From: Gigaspora rosea
Lineage: Eukaryota > Glomeromycota > Glomeromycetes > Diversisporales > Gigasporaceae
Direction of reading: 5' to 3'
Assembly: GCA_003550325.1 (NCBI GenBank)
Contig: QKWP01000212.1
Coordinates: 108,229-172,228 of the forward strand
Length of the DNA stretch: 64,000 bases
Positions within the stretch are counted from its first letter, which is position 1. Each line of letters begins with the position of its first letter. A program made the translations under genes and the position numbers. The notes beneath the pieces are model-generated. The model saw nothing but the letters and a program-made list of their open reading frames with translations, made no database searches and was not told the origin of the DNA. Shown piece by piece: positions 36,262 to 47,108 of the stretch.

Positions 36262-36420
36262 TATTTTGCCATTGATGAAATGACACAACTCTTATGTTTC
36301 ATCATTGACGAAATGATGAAGCTATATTGGTGCATCAGGTCACATGAGTTGTGTCAGGCATCATTAGTTTGTAACCAGGTTTTTATCAAATTGTTTATTT
36401 AATAATCAGCATTAATTTCA

Positions 36421-37306
36421 GGTGGCAATCAAATTGCCAACAATCACTTCACAGACATCCACTTACACCAACAATCATTTTACTGACAAGCTTTTTTTAC
36501 CGACACAAAATTCACTGACACTTGATTTACTGACAAGTTTATTTTCACCGACAAGTTGATTTTACTGACACACACTTCACCGACAGTTACATTTACCAAC
36601 AAAATCAACTTACCAACAAGCTCATTTTACTGAAAATAGAATATGCTGACAAGCTTATTCTACTGACAATACAATTCGTCGACAATATGATTTGCTGATA
36701 ATACAATTGCTGATAATACAACTCATTGACATATGAGACCACAGCAATGTAATAAACTACTAAGAATAATTACGTATTATGCAATTTATTAATAATGACA
36801 ATAAAACCTGCACATTTTAATAATGAAAATAAAAATAATTATTGTCACGGCTGATGCTGAAGTTATAACCTATTTTGATATAAAATTTTAAAATTTTTTT
36901 TGAATGTTTTTTTTGTCTTTGTTTTATAGGGTTAGGGTAGAGTTTGGATATAGATTTCATATTTATGTGAATTTTAGCAGGGCTTATAGTTTCAAATTGA
37001 GACCCTATAACTTCAGCATCGACCGTGATATTAAGGCATCTGGCGAATTGTTTGTCAGCGAATTGTATTGTTAGTAGAATAATCTTGTCAGTAAATTCTA
37101 TTTTCGGTAAAATGAGCTTGTCAGTAAGTTGATTTTGTCAGTAAAATTAACTGTCGGTGAAGTGTGTGTTGGTAAAATCAACATGTCAGTGAAAACATGC
37201 TTGTCAGCAAATTGAGTATTGTGAGTTATTTGTCAGTAAAAAAAGCTTGTTGGTAAAATAGTTGTCTGTAGTGTTATGTCTGTGAAGTGATTGTTGAAAT
37301 AATATG
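36421..37306. mobile_element. Foldback element with tandem-subrepeat arms, copy 2
   Basis: Closely matches the 8348-9242 element from end (GGTGGCAATCAAATTGCC, CAACAATCACTTCACAGACA) to core (GGGTTAGGGTAGAGTTTGG, GCAGGGCTTATAGTTTCAAA) and out through the other arm. The two copies differ by numerous point changes and in the number of arm units, so they diverged some time ago or exchange units. Confidence 0.85.
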
Positions 37307-38047
37307 AATCTATTAATTTCATCTTATTACTACAAATATTTATGCTTCACGATTACTAACCTAAAAATTCGCACTGTTACGGATCTATAAAATTGGGCAC
37401 AGTAAACTCATGACAGAAGGAGTAAACGTGCCAATACAATTGAGGCTAAATGTTTGCACTCATGGGTAAGGCTTATCGGCCGAATAAAATAAACAAACAT
37501 GAAACTTAAACATCTGAAGAACAAGTACACATAAGAAGAAGAGAGAAATGACAGAAAATCAAGATATAATTACAAGTGGCTGCGATATGAATTATTGTAA
37601 TAAGTGAAGCAAAGCCTTTTTATGTTATAATATGTTGTGATTATTATTGTAAGCCACTACTTTAAAATTAGTTTAATTCTTTTAAGATGTAATATGTTAA
37701 TTACCCCTAGCCCCATTAAAGTTATAAAAGCAGTGAAATTTCGCTGTTGTTAAAAAGCATCCTACGGGATTCCAATAATATAGGTCGTATCATCACTTCT
37801 GATACATCACATTTTATGCAATAAATTAAAAAGCTTATTAATAATATTAAATCTAATAAATGTTATTTTAAACTATACTATTCGGATTATATATACTAAA
37901 ATATTAGATTTTAAAACTTAATTTATTATATAGTAATTAAATATTTTTTCTTATCAATTTACAAATTTAAAAAAAAATATTTAAATTAGAGTTAATAAAT
38001 TTGTAACCGCAATTACTGTAACCGCATCCCAATCAACCAATCGAATT
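37307..38047. other. Spacer, possible LTR-like segment
   Basis: TGTTACGGATC at about 37376 and a TATAAAAGCAG at about 37724 resemble parts of the LTR family at 55817, but no matching 3' end was seen. No gene. Confidence 0.3.
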
Positions 38048-38297
38048 CTAAGATCAGGTGTAATGTTACACATTTGGGAAGAGTCAAAACAAATGTTCGT
38101 TTTGCCAAAAATTGCTTCTAACTTAAAATTTCACATAGGAAACTACCTTTCGGGTTCTAACAAAAAAAATTCCTTGCTAAATTTTGAAATACTATAGCCT
38201 TCTCTAACCCCTAGCTTCACTCTAACCCTCACCTTAATTGCACGGGTTTATTCTTATAGAAAAGTTGTTTTGATAGTCACGTTACACCTGATTTTAG
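38048..38297. mobile_element. MITE, 250 bp
   Basis: Ends CTAAGATCAGGTGTAA and complement of CTAAAATCAGGTGTAA. The interior carries TCTAACCCCTAGC and CTAACCCTCACC plus an ATTCCTTGC...AAATTTTG module shared with elements at 41133 and 62218. Confidence 0.75.
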
Positions 38298-39194
38298 TTA
38301 CGGGTTATAGTAACCTATGGTTACTAAATGATTAATCCTTTAAATTATATAGTTTTTAATTTATAACGTTTTTTTTTATTATGCAAACTATATTTTTTTA
38401 TGATTTAAAAATGTTCTTTATATTATTTTATATATAGGATAAATTTTTTTTAAAATTTAAAAAAAAATTTATTAGTATAATTTATAAATAAATACTTGTA
38501 AATATACAAAATATAGTGATTTTTTATATAAAATATACTTCTATATCAAGTTTATAAAATCAATAATTAATATATTTTTAAATGATATAAATATAAAATA
38601 TAAATTTAGAGGTTTATTTTGTACATATATATATATATAAATTGTAAATTCTAAAAAAATTTTATAATTGCTAACTTTTTTATATATAAGTATTATAAAA
38701 TTTACTATATAAAATTACTAATTTTTATATAGTAAACTAATTTCAATAGCTAATTTTTTTTTTAGTATAACTTTTTTTTCTACATAATAATCATAGTTGA
38801 AATTTTGCAGGTTTATAAAATAAGGTTACACCAAGGCACTTGCGTAGTAGCACAAAAAAATACTTAATTTTGATTGGTTAATTTATAAATATATAAAAAA
38901 TTTTTAATTTTTTAATTTTTTTTTTAAAAAATTAACCAACTTTGAGATTTTTTTAAACAATATGTAAGCAAAAATTAATTGGATTTTTTTTATAAATATG
39001 TTCTATAAATGCTCAAATATTAAATATATTTATTTAATTGCAAATTAATATGTAAAATTTTAGATAATTATATTTTAATTCAAATGTATCAGATTGGTGT
39101 ATCATGCTTAATGAGATTACCAATAAATTTATAACACATTAAATAAAATTCCTTTGATAAATCCTTTTAATAAATTGATTAAATAAAATTAATA
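38298..39194. other. Extremely AT-rich spacer
   Basis: No gene. A weak inverted pair (GATTGGTTAATTT near 38871, AAATTAACCAACTTT near 38930) encloses poly-A/T. Confidence 0.5.
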
Positions 39195-39291
39195 CCAAAT
39201 CACCAACGTTACGCCTCTGACGAGTTATCTTCTAACATAAAACTTATATTTTCATGTATAAATAATAAAACATACGATTCACCCCGTAACA
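39195..39291 (+). mobile_element. LTR fragment (fossil)
   Basis: AAATCACCAACGTTACGCCTCT to CACCCCGTAACA parallels the last ~95 bp of the LTR at 55817-56299 (shown in part: ACGCCTCT, CCCCGTAACA). Only the 3' end of the LTR remains. Confidence 0.5.
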
Positions 39292-39356
39292 GCACGTTAG
39301 ATTTGACCAGATAGCGAAATTTTTAGGGAGTTGGTTCTACAATTTAATTATACGCT

Positions 39357-39480
39357 CATACGTATAGGGATAGGAATCGGCTACATGAATTAGTCGACTA
39401 AATTGACTAAACATAGTAATTTACACCTAAATTTTTTAGTTGACTAACTCATATAGCTGATTCCTATCCTTATACGTATG
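39357..39480. mobile_element. MITE, 124 bp, nearly all inverted repeat
   Basis: Starts CATACGTATAGGGATAGGAA and ends with its near-complement; arms are about 46 bp. Confidence 0.85.
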
Positions 39481-39950
39481 TATCTGTTGATTTTGCACAT
39501 TAAGTTGATCAAAATTAGGTTCACGATTTTGATTATCAATGCTTTGCGATTTATTTATGTAACAAAATTTTGTATAATATATACAATATTGTAAATAATT
39601 ATATATATGGGAAGAACTCAAGGAAGTCCGGGGCAAACTGTTACAAGCCCAGCATATTACAACAAAATGTATTACGTATTTTACTTATAAAGTATACTCT
39701 ATTGCGATTACATATTTAAACTTAAGTTGAAATAAATCTTCTTTGAAATATTCTTCTTTGAAATAATTCTTCTAAAATCTCCTTTGATACTATGAAATTA
39801 CTAAGTTTCAATTTCTTGACCAAGAGTCTTTTGAACGAATATTAGAATTATATTACTGTAGTAAAAGAAAATATGTGCCATTTGATGAATGAAAGTCATA
39901 TATTAAAGAATTTCTAGCGTTCCATATAATCCAAGTTTTAAATACTGGGT

Positions 39951-40067
39951 TACCGTAGTTTCTCGAAATAACGCGCAAGGGTGTAATTTCGAATTTTGGC
40001 CTAAGTTAAGCTTAATTTTGGCCAAAATTCGAAATTACACCCTGCAGTTATTCGCAAAAATACGGTA
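39951..40067. mobile_element. MITE, 117 bp
   Basis: Begins TACCGTAGTTTCTCG and ends with the complement of TACCGTATTTTTGCG; the inner parts GGGTGTAATTTCGAATTTTG pair fully. TA at both ends fits a Tc1/mariner-type target. Confidence 0.8.
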
Positions 40068-40553
40068 TTCATATTTTCAAGATACTATACATCGGTACGA
40101 TTGAGGTGCTTCATTTTTTTACTTAAGGAAAATCCGAATAATTTGAAAACACAAGTCTATATTTGAAACTTTTATGAAGTAATTTGCAGAGCTCATCAAA
40201 CAACTGAACTTGGTGAAAAAAGTAAATGTTTTTTTTTATATAGTACATATATACAAGAAATTAATAAATGTTTTTTTTTTTAGATTCGAGTTCGATTTTG
40301 TTATATTTCTCAACAAGAATTGGTATCCGGCGAATCTTTCTCTTGATGTAGTTCCTTTATTTCATTACGACAAACGGGATTTCGGCAAAATTCTTTAGGA
40401 TTACCCCAAATTAATGAATTTAAAGAAAATTTAAAAGGCATCAACAAGCAAGCAATCTATATATTTTGAAATTAGGCTGTCACCATTTATTAATACATTA
40501 ACTTAGTAATATTCGAAGGCATAACGAAAATTTGAATGAAGTGAATACATTTA

Positions 40554-40776
40554 TTGTGACGGATTAAAATGAAATCAGATTAAAATGAAATATGTATAGT
40601 ATAAAAAATTTGAAAATTGTCAAGCCACCGAAAAATGAAATTTTGGGGCGCATTTTTTTAGGAGGTTAAGGTTAGAGATTAGCGTTAGAGTTTATATTAA
40701 ACAAGTATAAGTAGGTTTTTAGAGGACTAAATAGAATCCTACATTTTATTTTAATCCGATTTCATTACGATCCGCA
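40554..40776. mobile_element. MITE, about 223 bp, 7-bp target duplication
   Basis: Ends GTGACGGATTAAAATGAAAT and complement of TGCGGATCGTAATGAAAT. ACATTTA occurs on both sides (40547-40553 and 40777-40783). The core has GGTTAAGGTTAGAGATTAGC. A partial relative lies at 45533-45640. Confidence 0.7.
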
Positions 40777-41132
40777 ACATTTAATCAAGAACCAACCATT
40801 ATACAAAAAGCAACTCAAAAAAGCTATTAACATTGTCGAAAGACTAATTTTAGAACCAAGGCTTGTTCGTGTCGAAACAACAATGTATAATATGCACAAG
40901 AAAGTGCGGCTGCGTATTACGTGATCAATGCAAAAATTGGTGTTTTTTTTTATATTGTCGCTTTTTTAAAATTCTATATAAACATTTATGCAGCACAAGT
41001 AGCATATGTAAAATAGACATACAAATATAAAATTTTTACATTTGTGAGTTATACCGATTGCGAAATAACATGTTTGTTTTCAATTTCGAAGCAACATAAA
41101 TCGAAAAATTTATACTGTTACACTCAAACCAC

Positions 41133-41782
41133 CCCTATAAAAAAAGTGGTCCGGGGTGTGGTACGGGTTGTGTCTGGAATCCACGGAATGGCACGGTCGG
41201 AGTGGTACGTATAGAGCTGTTGACGGAATATCACGGTAAAAAGTGGTACGGGGGAGGTGGCACGTTATGACACGTCATACGTAATGGCACCTTCATTTCA
41301 CGGAATGATACGTGTCGAAGGTGGTACGTGTTGGCTCGTTTCACGAAGAGCGAAAGATCAATATACGATTTTTTTTAAAAAAATTGCGATATCTCATAAT
41401 TTCACTAATGAAACTGCTCTGGGTGTTTTAGCAAAAAAAATTCCTTGCAAAATTTTGATACATGAGCAGTTGTTAGTTTGTTTATATTGTATTGATTGTT
41501 GATATAAATTTATGTAATCTACTTGTATGTATAATTTTTTTTTTTATCACACGTTAATTCACGTTAATTACCTGGCCAAATCCCGTGCCATTTGGACTAG
41601 TAAAGTGTTGCAAAACCCGAGTCATTAACGGTCCATTTTGTACGGGCATACGGTCCACCACGGGCCAAAAATCCGTGCCAATCCAAGCCTCCTACGTACC
41701 AAATACGGGTTTAATCCGTGCCACCAAAACCCGTGCCTTTACTCCCCAACCCGTACCTTTACGGTCCATTTTTCTTATAGGG
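41133..41782. mobile_element. GC-richer foldback element with GGTACGGG subrepeats, 650 bp
   Basis: Ends CCCTATAAAAAAAGTGG and complement of CCCTATAAGAAAAATGG. Both arms consist of short units such as GTGGTACGGG, ATGGCACGG, and on the right CCCGTGCC and CCCGTACC, giving arms much richer in GC than the surroundings. The middle is AT-rich and carries ATTCCTTGCAAAATTTTG. Open frames at 41257 and 41585 are by-products. Confidence 0.75.
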
Positions 41783-42644
41783 CACCTCTAAAACGGTTTA
41801 GTGGAACGGGGGCTTAAAATAATTGAAAGCCTCACGGCTTAGTAAATTACACGTGAGCGTGTATAGAGGTTTTTATGTTATTTGCTTTTATGAAAGAGGC
41901 AAACGGCTAAATGTATATGAAGATAGATAGTCGTATCAGTTTATCTATAAACTATAACTACTTTTACTAACACTATGTAACGTGAGAACCGTCTCAGTAA
42001 TCACGTGATCAATCGTTAAATCACTTAACGATTACAAACGATTATACACGTGTATGAAGACACGAGTATTGGATTTTGTTAATTAGTGTATGAAGACACT
42101 AATATTTTATTTAATAATGAGTTGTTGAGAACTATCGGCATTCCGGTAGGAATATCGGTGATGTCAGATAATATATGAAAATAACGATCATATCTATCAG
42201 TATTCTATCGATTAGTTATGCTTGATATAATATATCCGATAGATATGATAGATTTAATAGTTATAAAATAAATAAAATAAATAATATAAAGAATAGATTT
42301 ATTAGATCTATTAGATAGTTTAGATTCTTTAGAATCTTTAGGTTTGTGTTACGCTACGTAATCACGTGTATGATGGTCATTGATCGCCATGTGACCTATA
42401 GTAATATCGGGTATTACAATACTAAATAAAGAAAAAGATGACAATGTTGGGGTAAAACTAATAGGTAAATTCGAATATTAATGTCACAAATAGAGGTGCC
42501 AATGATTGCCGTAACTAGTTACGACATAAGCTTTAACTAGTTACGGCTTTAAGCCGTAACATAATTGTGACATCATTTGGACGATCCAATTGTTACAAAT
42601 TTGAATTTGTAACAATAGACATCTAAACAACTTTGGGTACATTT
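41783..42644. other. Spacer with palindromic words
   Basis: No gene. Direct repeats of GTGTATGAAGACAC (about 42048 and 42086) and the dyad GCCGTAACTAGTTACG / CTAGTTACGGC near 42510-42545 are visible; it may be a decayed LTR or MITE. Confidence 0.4.
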
Positions 42645-42805
42645 ACACGTCCTATGTGATCACTGAATGATTTCCGTATAACTTATTCGACCACCTCCTA
42701 ATATAAATATACAAATATTCAATCACCTCGTAAGAGATGAAGTTTGTATTAGGAGGTGGTCGAATTAGTTATACGGAAATCATTCAGAGATCAAATAGGA
42801 CGTGT
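42645..42805. mobile_element. MITE, 161 bp, ~60-bp arms
   Basis: Starts ACACGTCCTATGTGATC and ends with the complement of ACACGTCCTATTTGATC; inner GTTTCC-free parts ATGATTTCCGTATAACT and TTCGACCACCTCCTAATA pair fully. It looks young. Confidence 0.9.
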
Positions 42806-42946
42806 CGAATAAGCCTGGTTATACTGTATAAGTCAAATAACATTCGAACAAAATTATAAAAGATTGTAGAGTTTTGAAAAATATATTCCTGAGTTATTAA
42901 TAAATGGAATTTATTGATCAATCATTCATGTGTTTAGCGATTATGG

Positions 42947-43242
42947 GATTGCTCACCATATTTTATAATATTTAGATTGCTCACCATATTTTAAAATATT
43001 TAGATTGCTCACCATATTTTATAATATTTAGATTGCTCACCATATTTATAATATTTATATTGCTCACCATATTTATAATATTTAGATTGCTCACCATATA
43101 TTTATAATATTTAGATTGCTCACCATATTTATAATATTTAGATTGCTCGCCATATTTATAATATTTAGATTGCTCACCATATTTATAATTTTTAGATTGC
43201 TCACCATATTTATAATATTTAGATTGTCACCATATTTATAAT
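42947..43242. repeat. Minisatellite, 27-bp unit x11
   Basis: Unit GATTGCTCACCATATTTATA plus ATATTTA; the first three units have 28 bp. Variants are single bases or short length changes. Confidence 0.95.
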
Positions 43243-43621
43243 AAGATATTTAGTCAACGATTTTATAAATAGTCAATAGCCAATATAGTAATATGGCACT
43301 ATGGAAAATTACAGCTCTACGGAATTCAAGATTTTGTGCGTAGCTAATTATGATCGTGTCGTAATGAGTCAGATGTATTAGCAAGTGCTATTTATAAGAA
43401 TGCTAGATATTGATTCAAAAATGATCAATACAAGTTATAGCAATGGTTTTCATGTTAAATTGAGCCAAATCTTTTTATTCAAGTATATGAAATTTCACTG
43501 TACGTGATAATAAATTATAATTTTAATAAATTATAATTTACCAAATATACCAAATAGACTATGTACACAGCTAAAGTTACAACATCTGATAAGAAACTGA
43601 TCATTTAATAACTGATAACAA

Positions 43622-44101
43622 TTATTTAATATCAATTTTTCTTCCAGATGATGTCTTATTTTCATCCTTTGGAAGTTTCACCTCAAGAATACCATTTTGA
43701 AATTTAGCAGTAATATCATTAGTTTTAACGTTTCGAGGAAGGGAGATAGCACGAGTGAAACTTCCATAACGACGTTCTTGAATGTGAGTATTTCCTTCAT
43801 TGTACTTTTCATCTTTTTTGGTTTCACCGGAAATAACTAGTGTGTTGTCTTCACGAACATCGATATTGACTTGCTCTCTAGTGGCTCCCTATTTTACATA
43901 AATTAATTATATTTATAATTTATATACTTATATAAAACTACAAAAAAATGCAAACCATATAAAATATACCGGTAATTCAGCATGCATAATATATTCTTTT
44001 TCTTCTTCATGAAAATCAAGAGGTGGAAACCAACTATTACGATTAGTGCGAAATAGTGAATTTTCAAATTTATTTTCAGGCCAGAATAACGACATAGACA
44101 T
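43622..44101 (-). CDS. Small heat-shock protein, Hsp20/alpha-crystallin family
   Basis: Two exons, 44101-43970 and 43888-43622, joined over an 81-bp GT-AG intron (43889-43969) in phase 0; 132 residues. It begins MSMSLFWPENKFENS and continues WFPPLDFHEEEKEYIMHAEL, P at the splice, then the alpha-crystallin domain: GATREQVNIDV, DNTLVISGE, RRYGSFTRAISLP and the NGILEVKLPK motif, ending KIDIK, an I-x-I-like tail. Members bind unfolding proteins as ATP-independent chaperones, usually as oligomers. No stops or shifts; the gene looks intact and its codons are less AT-rich than the flanks. A TATATAAA box lies about 100 bp upstream. The size is at the short end of fungal Hsp20 proteins. It is easily missed because neither exon is long. 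Confidence 0.93.
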
Positions 44102-44198
44102 TTTTAATGGTAGCTTTTGAAGTTATTATAATAATTTTTTATAATAATTTTATTATTCGGTTTAAACTTTTGAGTTTTGAAAAGTTAGGTCCAGTACG

Positions 44199-44245
44199 TA
44201 TTTATATAAAACTTCTCGTTAGCCACTGGATATTGTATCCAGGAT
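44199..44245 (-). promoter_or_regulatory. Probable Hsp20 promoter: TATA box and CTGGATA dyad
   Basis: TTTATATAAA at 44201-44210 sits about 100 bp before the start codon. Further upstream CTGGATATTGTATCCAG (about 44226-44242) is a near-perfect dyad. No clear heat-shock element (alternating GAA/TTC) is seen. Confidence 0.4.
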
Positions 44246-44756
44246 CTTGTTCAAATTTTTTTAAATTGAATAATATTGTGTGAAAACCCGAATATTTATG
44301 TCTAGGTTATTTATCCGAATATTATTATATTTTGGGCTATACATCATTATGAAAAGTAATCAATATTAGTTCCATAGATCTAATAACTGATAAGTACGTA
44401 TGTACTTTACGCGTACGTACGTACACGTACCCAATTTTATAATTTCTTGCCGATTCGGGACTAACTTTATATTTATAGAAAATCAAACAATTCCCAGGCA
44501 TTCTTTGAAATCCTTAAACATTTCCTTTTATGTTAAAGTTATCGCCTGTCAAAAGTGACTGAACATTTCTTATGAACCCTTAAATTATTATGATTTATTT
44601 TTATTAACAGTTGTGTCATATGAATATGGTAAATATTAAATCATCTTTAATTATCAAAAAATATTTAAAAATTATAAACACGATTATTATTTAAATATAA
44701 ATCTTCTGTGTCATGACCAAAAAGTAAGCCTAGGCACATGATCGAACATAACTTAT

Positions 44757-44987
44757 ACAGGGGATCACCAAAATTCTGGGTTGGAATGCGTCAGAATGCA
44801 TCGGAATACCAGTCGGCTGGATCTGAACCGATCGATTTTGCCCAAGATCATTAAAAAATTTTACTAATGAAATCATATTCATTCATTAAGTAAAAAATGC
44901 CCAGCTGATGATTTTGCTTTAGAATCTGCTAAGTACTAGAGCCCTAGATCCGACGTAACCGACCTGGAAATTTGGTGACCCTCCTGT
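44757..44987. mobile_element. MITE, 231 bp
   Basis: Ends ACAGGGGATCACCAAAATT and complement of ACAGGAGGGTCACCAAATT, with T/A flanks suiting a TA target. The interior is non-coding. Confidence 0.7.
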
Positions 44988-45980
44988 AAAAAATATCAAG
45001 CATGTAACAGGTCCGATTACGGTCACATGTTCGATCGATTGATTGATCGTAAGAATCGTAAGGATGAGGTAATTAACAGTGCGATCAATGATGTAATATG
45101 ATTAGCGCGGTTAATGATGTAAATATGCATAATATGATTAAGTATGTAAGTATTATGTAATTATGAAGTAAATGTAAGTCTTATTACATTGCCGAAATTT
45201 TGGTGACAGGTGAAAATTGCATGATTGGATGTTATCTTGATTCCCGTGATCATAGCATTTCTGTCCCTGTACTCTGTCCGTAGAATTTTCGTTCCGTATC
45301 CGATTATCCTAACTTCCAAACCAATCACATGATTTTGCTCTGTCCGTAAAATTTTTGGTCCCTATGCACTGTCTGCAAACTCTCCACCAGCTCATTGAAA
45401 AAGAAATGACCTTCGGGACGACAGTCAAAGTGAAATAGTGAGGTTAAAAAAAAAAAGAAGAATGATAAATGTAACACGATTGCTGCGTAGGTTGCTTGAT
45501 GGCAGAAGGGATACCTGTTATGTTCTTCACAGTAATAAAATTAGATTAAATGAAATGTGTATAAGGTTAGAGGTTAGTTTTATATTAAACAAGTATAAGT
45601 GGATTTTAGGGGATTAAATAGAGATGTTTCAATTGTTTCCCCGACACGGTGGAATTTATCGTTTTATATGACGACTTAACGGGGACTAATGTTACTAATC
45701 ATTTCTATCACATTTCTTTGTCTTTTACGTTTTTAAACTTTTCGGGGTGATAACAAATAAAAAAAACCGGGGTGATAACTTATAAGTCCGGGAAAATCTA
45801 ATAAGAAATAAATATGCGATAAAAATTGTGATCAAATAATACGTACATTCTCGTCATGTGATCATATTGAGACAGATAATCAAAATAAGGCCAATTTTAA
45901 AAAAATATTAAATATATTTTTATATTTATTATTGTTTATTTTTATATGTACAATACAAGTAAATTGTTCTCTGATAAATT
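44988..45980. other. Spacer with partial MITE relative at 45533-45640
   Basis: No gene. 45533-45640 (GGTTAGAGGTTAG, TATTAAACAAGTATAAGT, GATTTTAGGGGATTAAATAG) matches the core of the 40554-40776 element without clear ends. Confidence 0.5.
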
Positions 45981-46085
45981 ATTGATGGTATGATCGTTTA
46001 TTTGGTTGAATCAAATTGTTGGTATGATCGTTTTATCTGGTTGAGTCAAATTGATAGTATGATCGTTTATCTGGTTGAGTGAACC
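45981..46085. repeat. 34/35-bp tandem repeat x3
   Basis: Unit around GGTATGATCGTTTATCTGG then TTGAGTCAAATTG, just 3' of the membrane-protein gene's stop codon, probably in its 3' UTR. Confidence 0.85.
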
Positions 46086-46115
46086 TAAGTATCCGAATCA
46101 TGCATTGGTTTTCAG

Positions 46116-47108
46116 TTACGCAACTTCTTGTATTTCAGATGTAGCAATATTATTTTCTTGCTTATGTTCTAACTTCTCACAATCTTGATGTTTTAGCTTC
46201 TCACTTTCTTGTTTGTGTTTCAACTTCAAATAAAGATCATTCATTGAATATGATAAAAATGATAAGAAAAGGTAGGTCTTAATCCATAAAACTGTAGGTG
46301 CAACAATTGCACAAAATACCAATTCCGAACAAAAATTTATTATCGACGCAGCTCTTTCAAGCTGTTCCCTTTTTATTGCATCACTAACCCAATCTTTGAG
46401 ACCTTTAAAATCTAGACTTTTACCATCCCATTTCTTTTCCTTTTCCAAACCAACATGCTTAATAATATGTATATATAGTAACATCCCAACGACAAAAGAT
46501 ACACTAATTGGTACTAACACAAATAAGTATGTTGACATGTCAACATATTGATTATTACCTCGATTTGCTGCTAAAATGATAAAGACTAAATCTACAACAA
46601 ATATTGATAAACTGACCATCATTGAAGGAAAAACTAAAGTTTTTTCAGTTTTGTGAATTTTTTTAGAACCATTAGGAGTAAAATGATCACGTAAATAAAA
46701 TAAACCAAGTAAACAAATTGAAATACAAGTAGTACTAAAAGTAGTGCCAACTAAAACTATATTCTTTGCAATAAGGTACATAATAAAAAAATCATCATTG
46801 AAATAATAATAAGCTTGTAGACAGAAAAAAATTTGCAAAGGAAATAATATTATAGCGGGAACGAATTTTAAATATTTAAGTATTTGTCTTAGCTTACTTC
46901 TTTCATTAGCATTAATAAATCTTTCACTATCAATATCAATGGTTAAGACCACTGGAACCATAACAGCAATCATTAAATCATATGTTGCCTCAATAATTGG
47001 ATTAGATGCACCAATATTTTCCTTAAGTGCATTAACTGAGCCGAAGAACACTAAGATTGTTGTCAAAAAAGATTTAAAATGACAAATTAATTTGCTTTTT
47101 TTTGACAT
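46116..47108 (-). CDS. Multi-pass membrane protein of unknown family
   Basis: Single open frame of 330 residues from ATG 47108 to the stop at 46116. About seven hydrophobic segments: near residues 10-26, 43-58, 82-99, 108-142 (one or two), 158-180, 192-216 and 255-285. The sequence between the sixth and seventh (KHVGLEKEKKWDGKSLDFKG) is charged and probably cytosolic, and the C-terminus is a hydrophilic repeat (KLKHKQESEKLKH, EKLEHKQEN). It has no signal peptide that I can separate from the first segment. I do not recognise the family; a lineage-specific fungal membrane protein is likely. No intron is needed and no defect is seen, so it looks like an intact gene. Function cannot be inferred. 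Confidence 0.75.
   Translation of the reverse strand: MSKKSKLICHFKSFLTTILVFFGSVNALKENIGASNPIIEATYDLMIAVMVPVVLTIDIDSERFINANERSKLRQILKYLKFVPAIILFPLQIFFCLQAYYYFNDDFFIMYLIAKNIVLVGTTFSTTCISICLLGLFYLRDHFTPNGSKKIHKTEKTLVFPSMMVSLSIFVVDLVFIILAANRGNNQYVDMSTYLFVLVPISVSFVVGMLLYIHIIKHVGLEKEKKWDGKSLDFKGLKDWVSDAIKREQLERAASIINFCSELVFCAIVAPTVLWIKTYLFLSFLSYSMNDLYLKLKHKQESEKLKHQDCEKLEHKQENNIATSEIQEVA

Larger units (their letters stand above)
39730..40920 (+). pseudogene. Unrecognised decayed coding region with two MITEs inside
   Basis: Coding-like pieces in one direction: ESFERILELYYCSKRKYVPF (about 39827-39890), NFYEVICRAHQTTELGEKSK (about 40160-40225), an exon-like CYISQQELVSGESF after an acceptor near 40283, and LYKKQLKKAINIVERLILEP (about 40800-40870). 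Two short inverted-repeat elements split it. I do not recognise the family; the order and composition suggest one old gene, which is inference. Confidence 0.3.

Noticed and set aside
41257-41791. Two small + strand proteins
   Set aside because: They are translations of the GGTACGGG-unit arms of a foldback element.
42947-43242. CRISPR array
   Set aside because: Units are contiguous without unique spacers, and the genome is eukaryotic.
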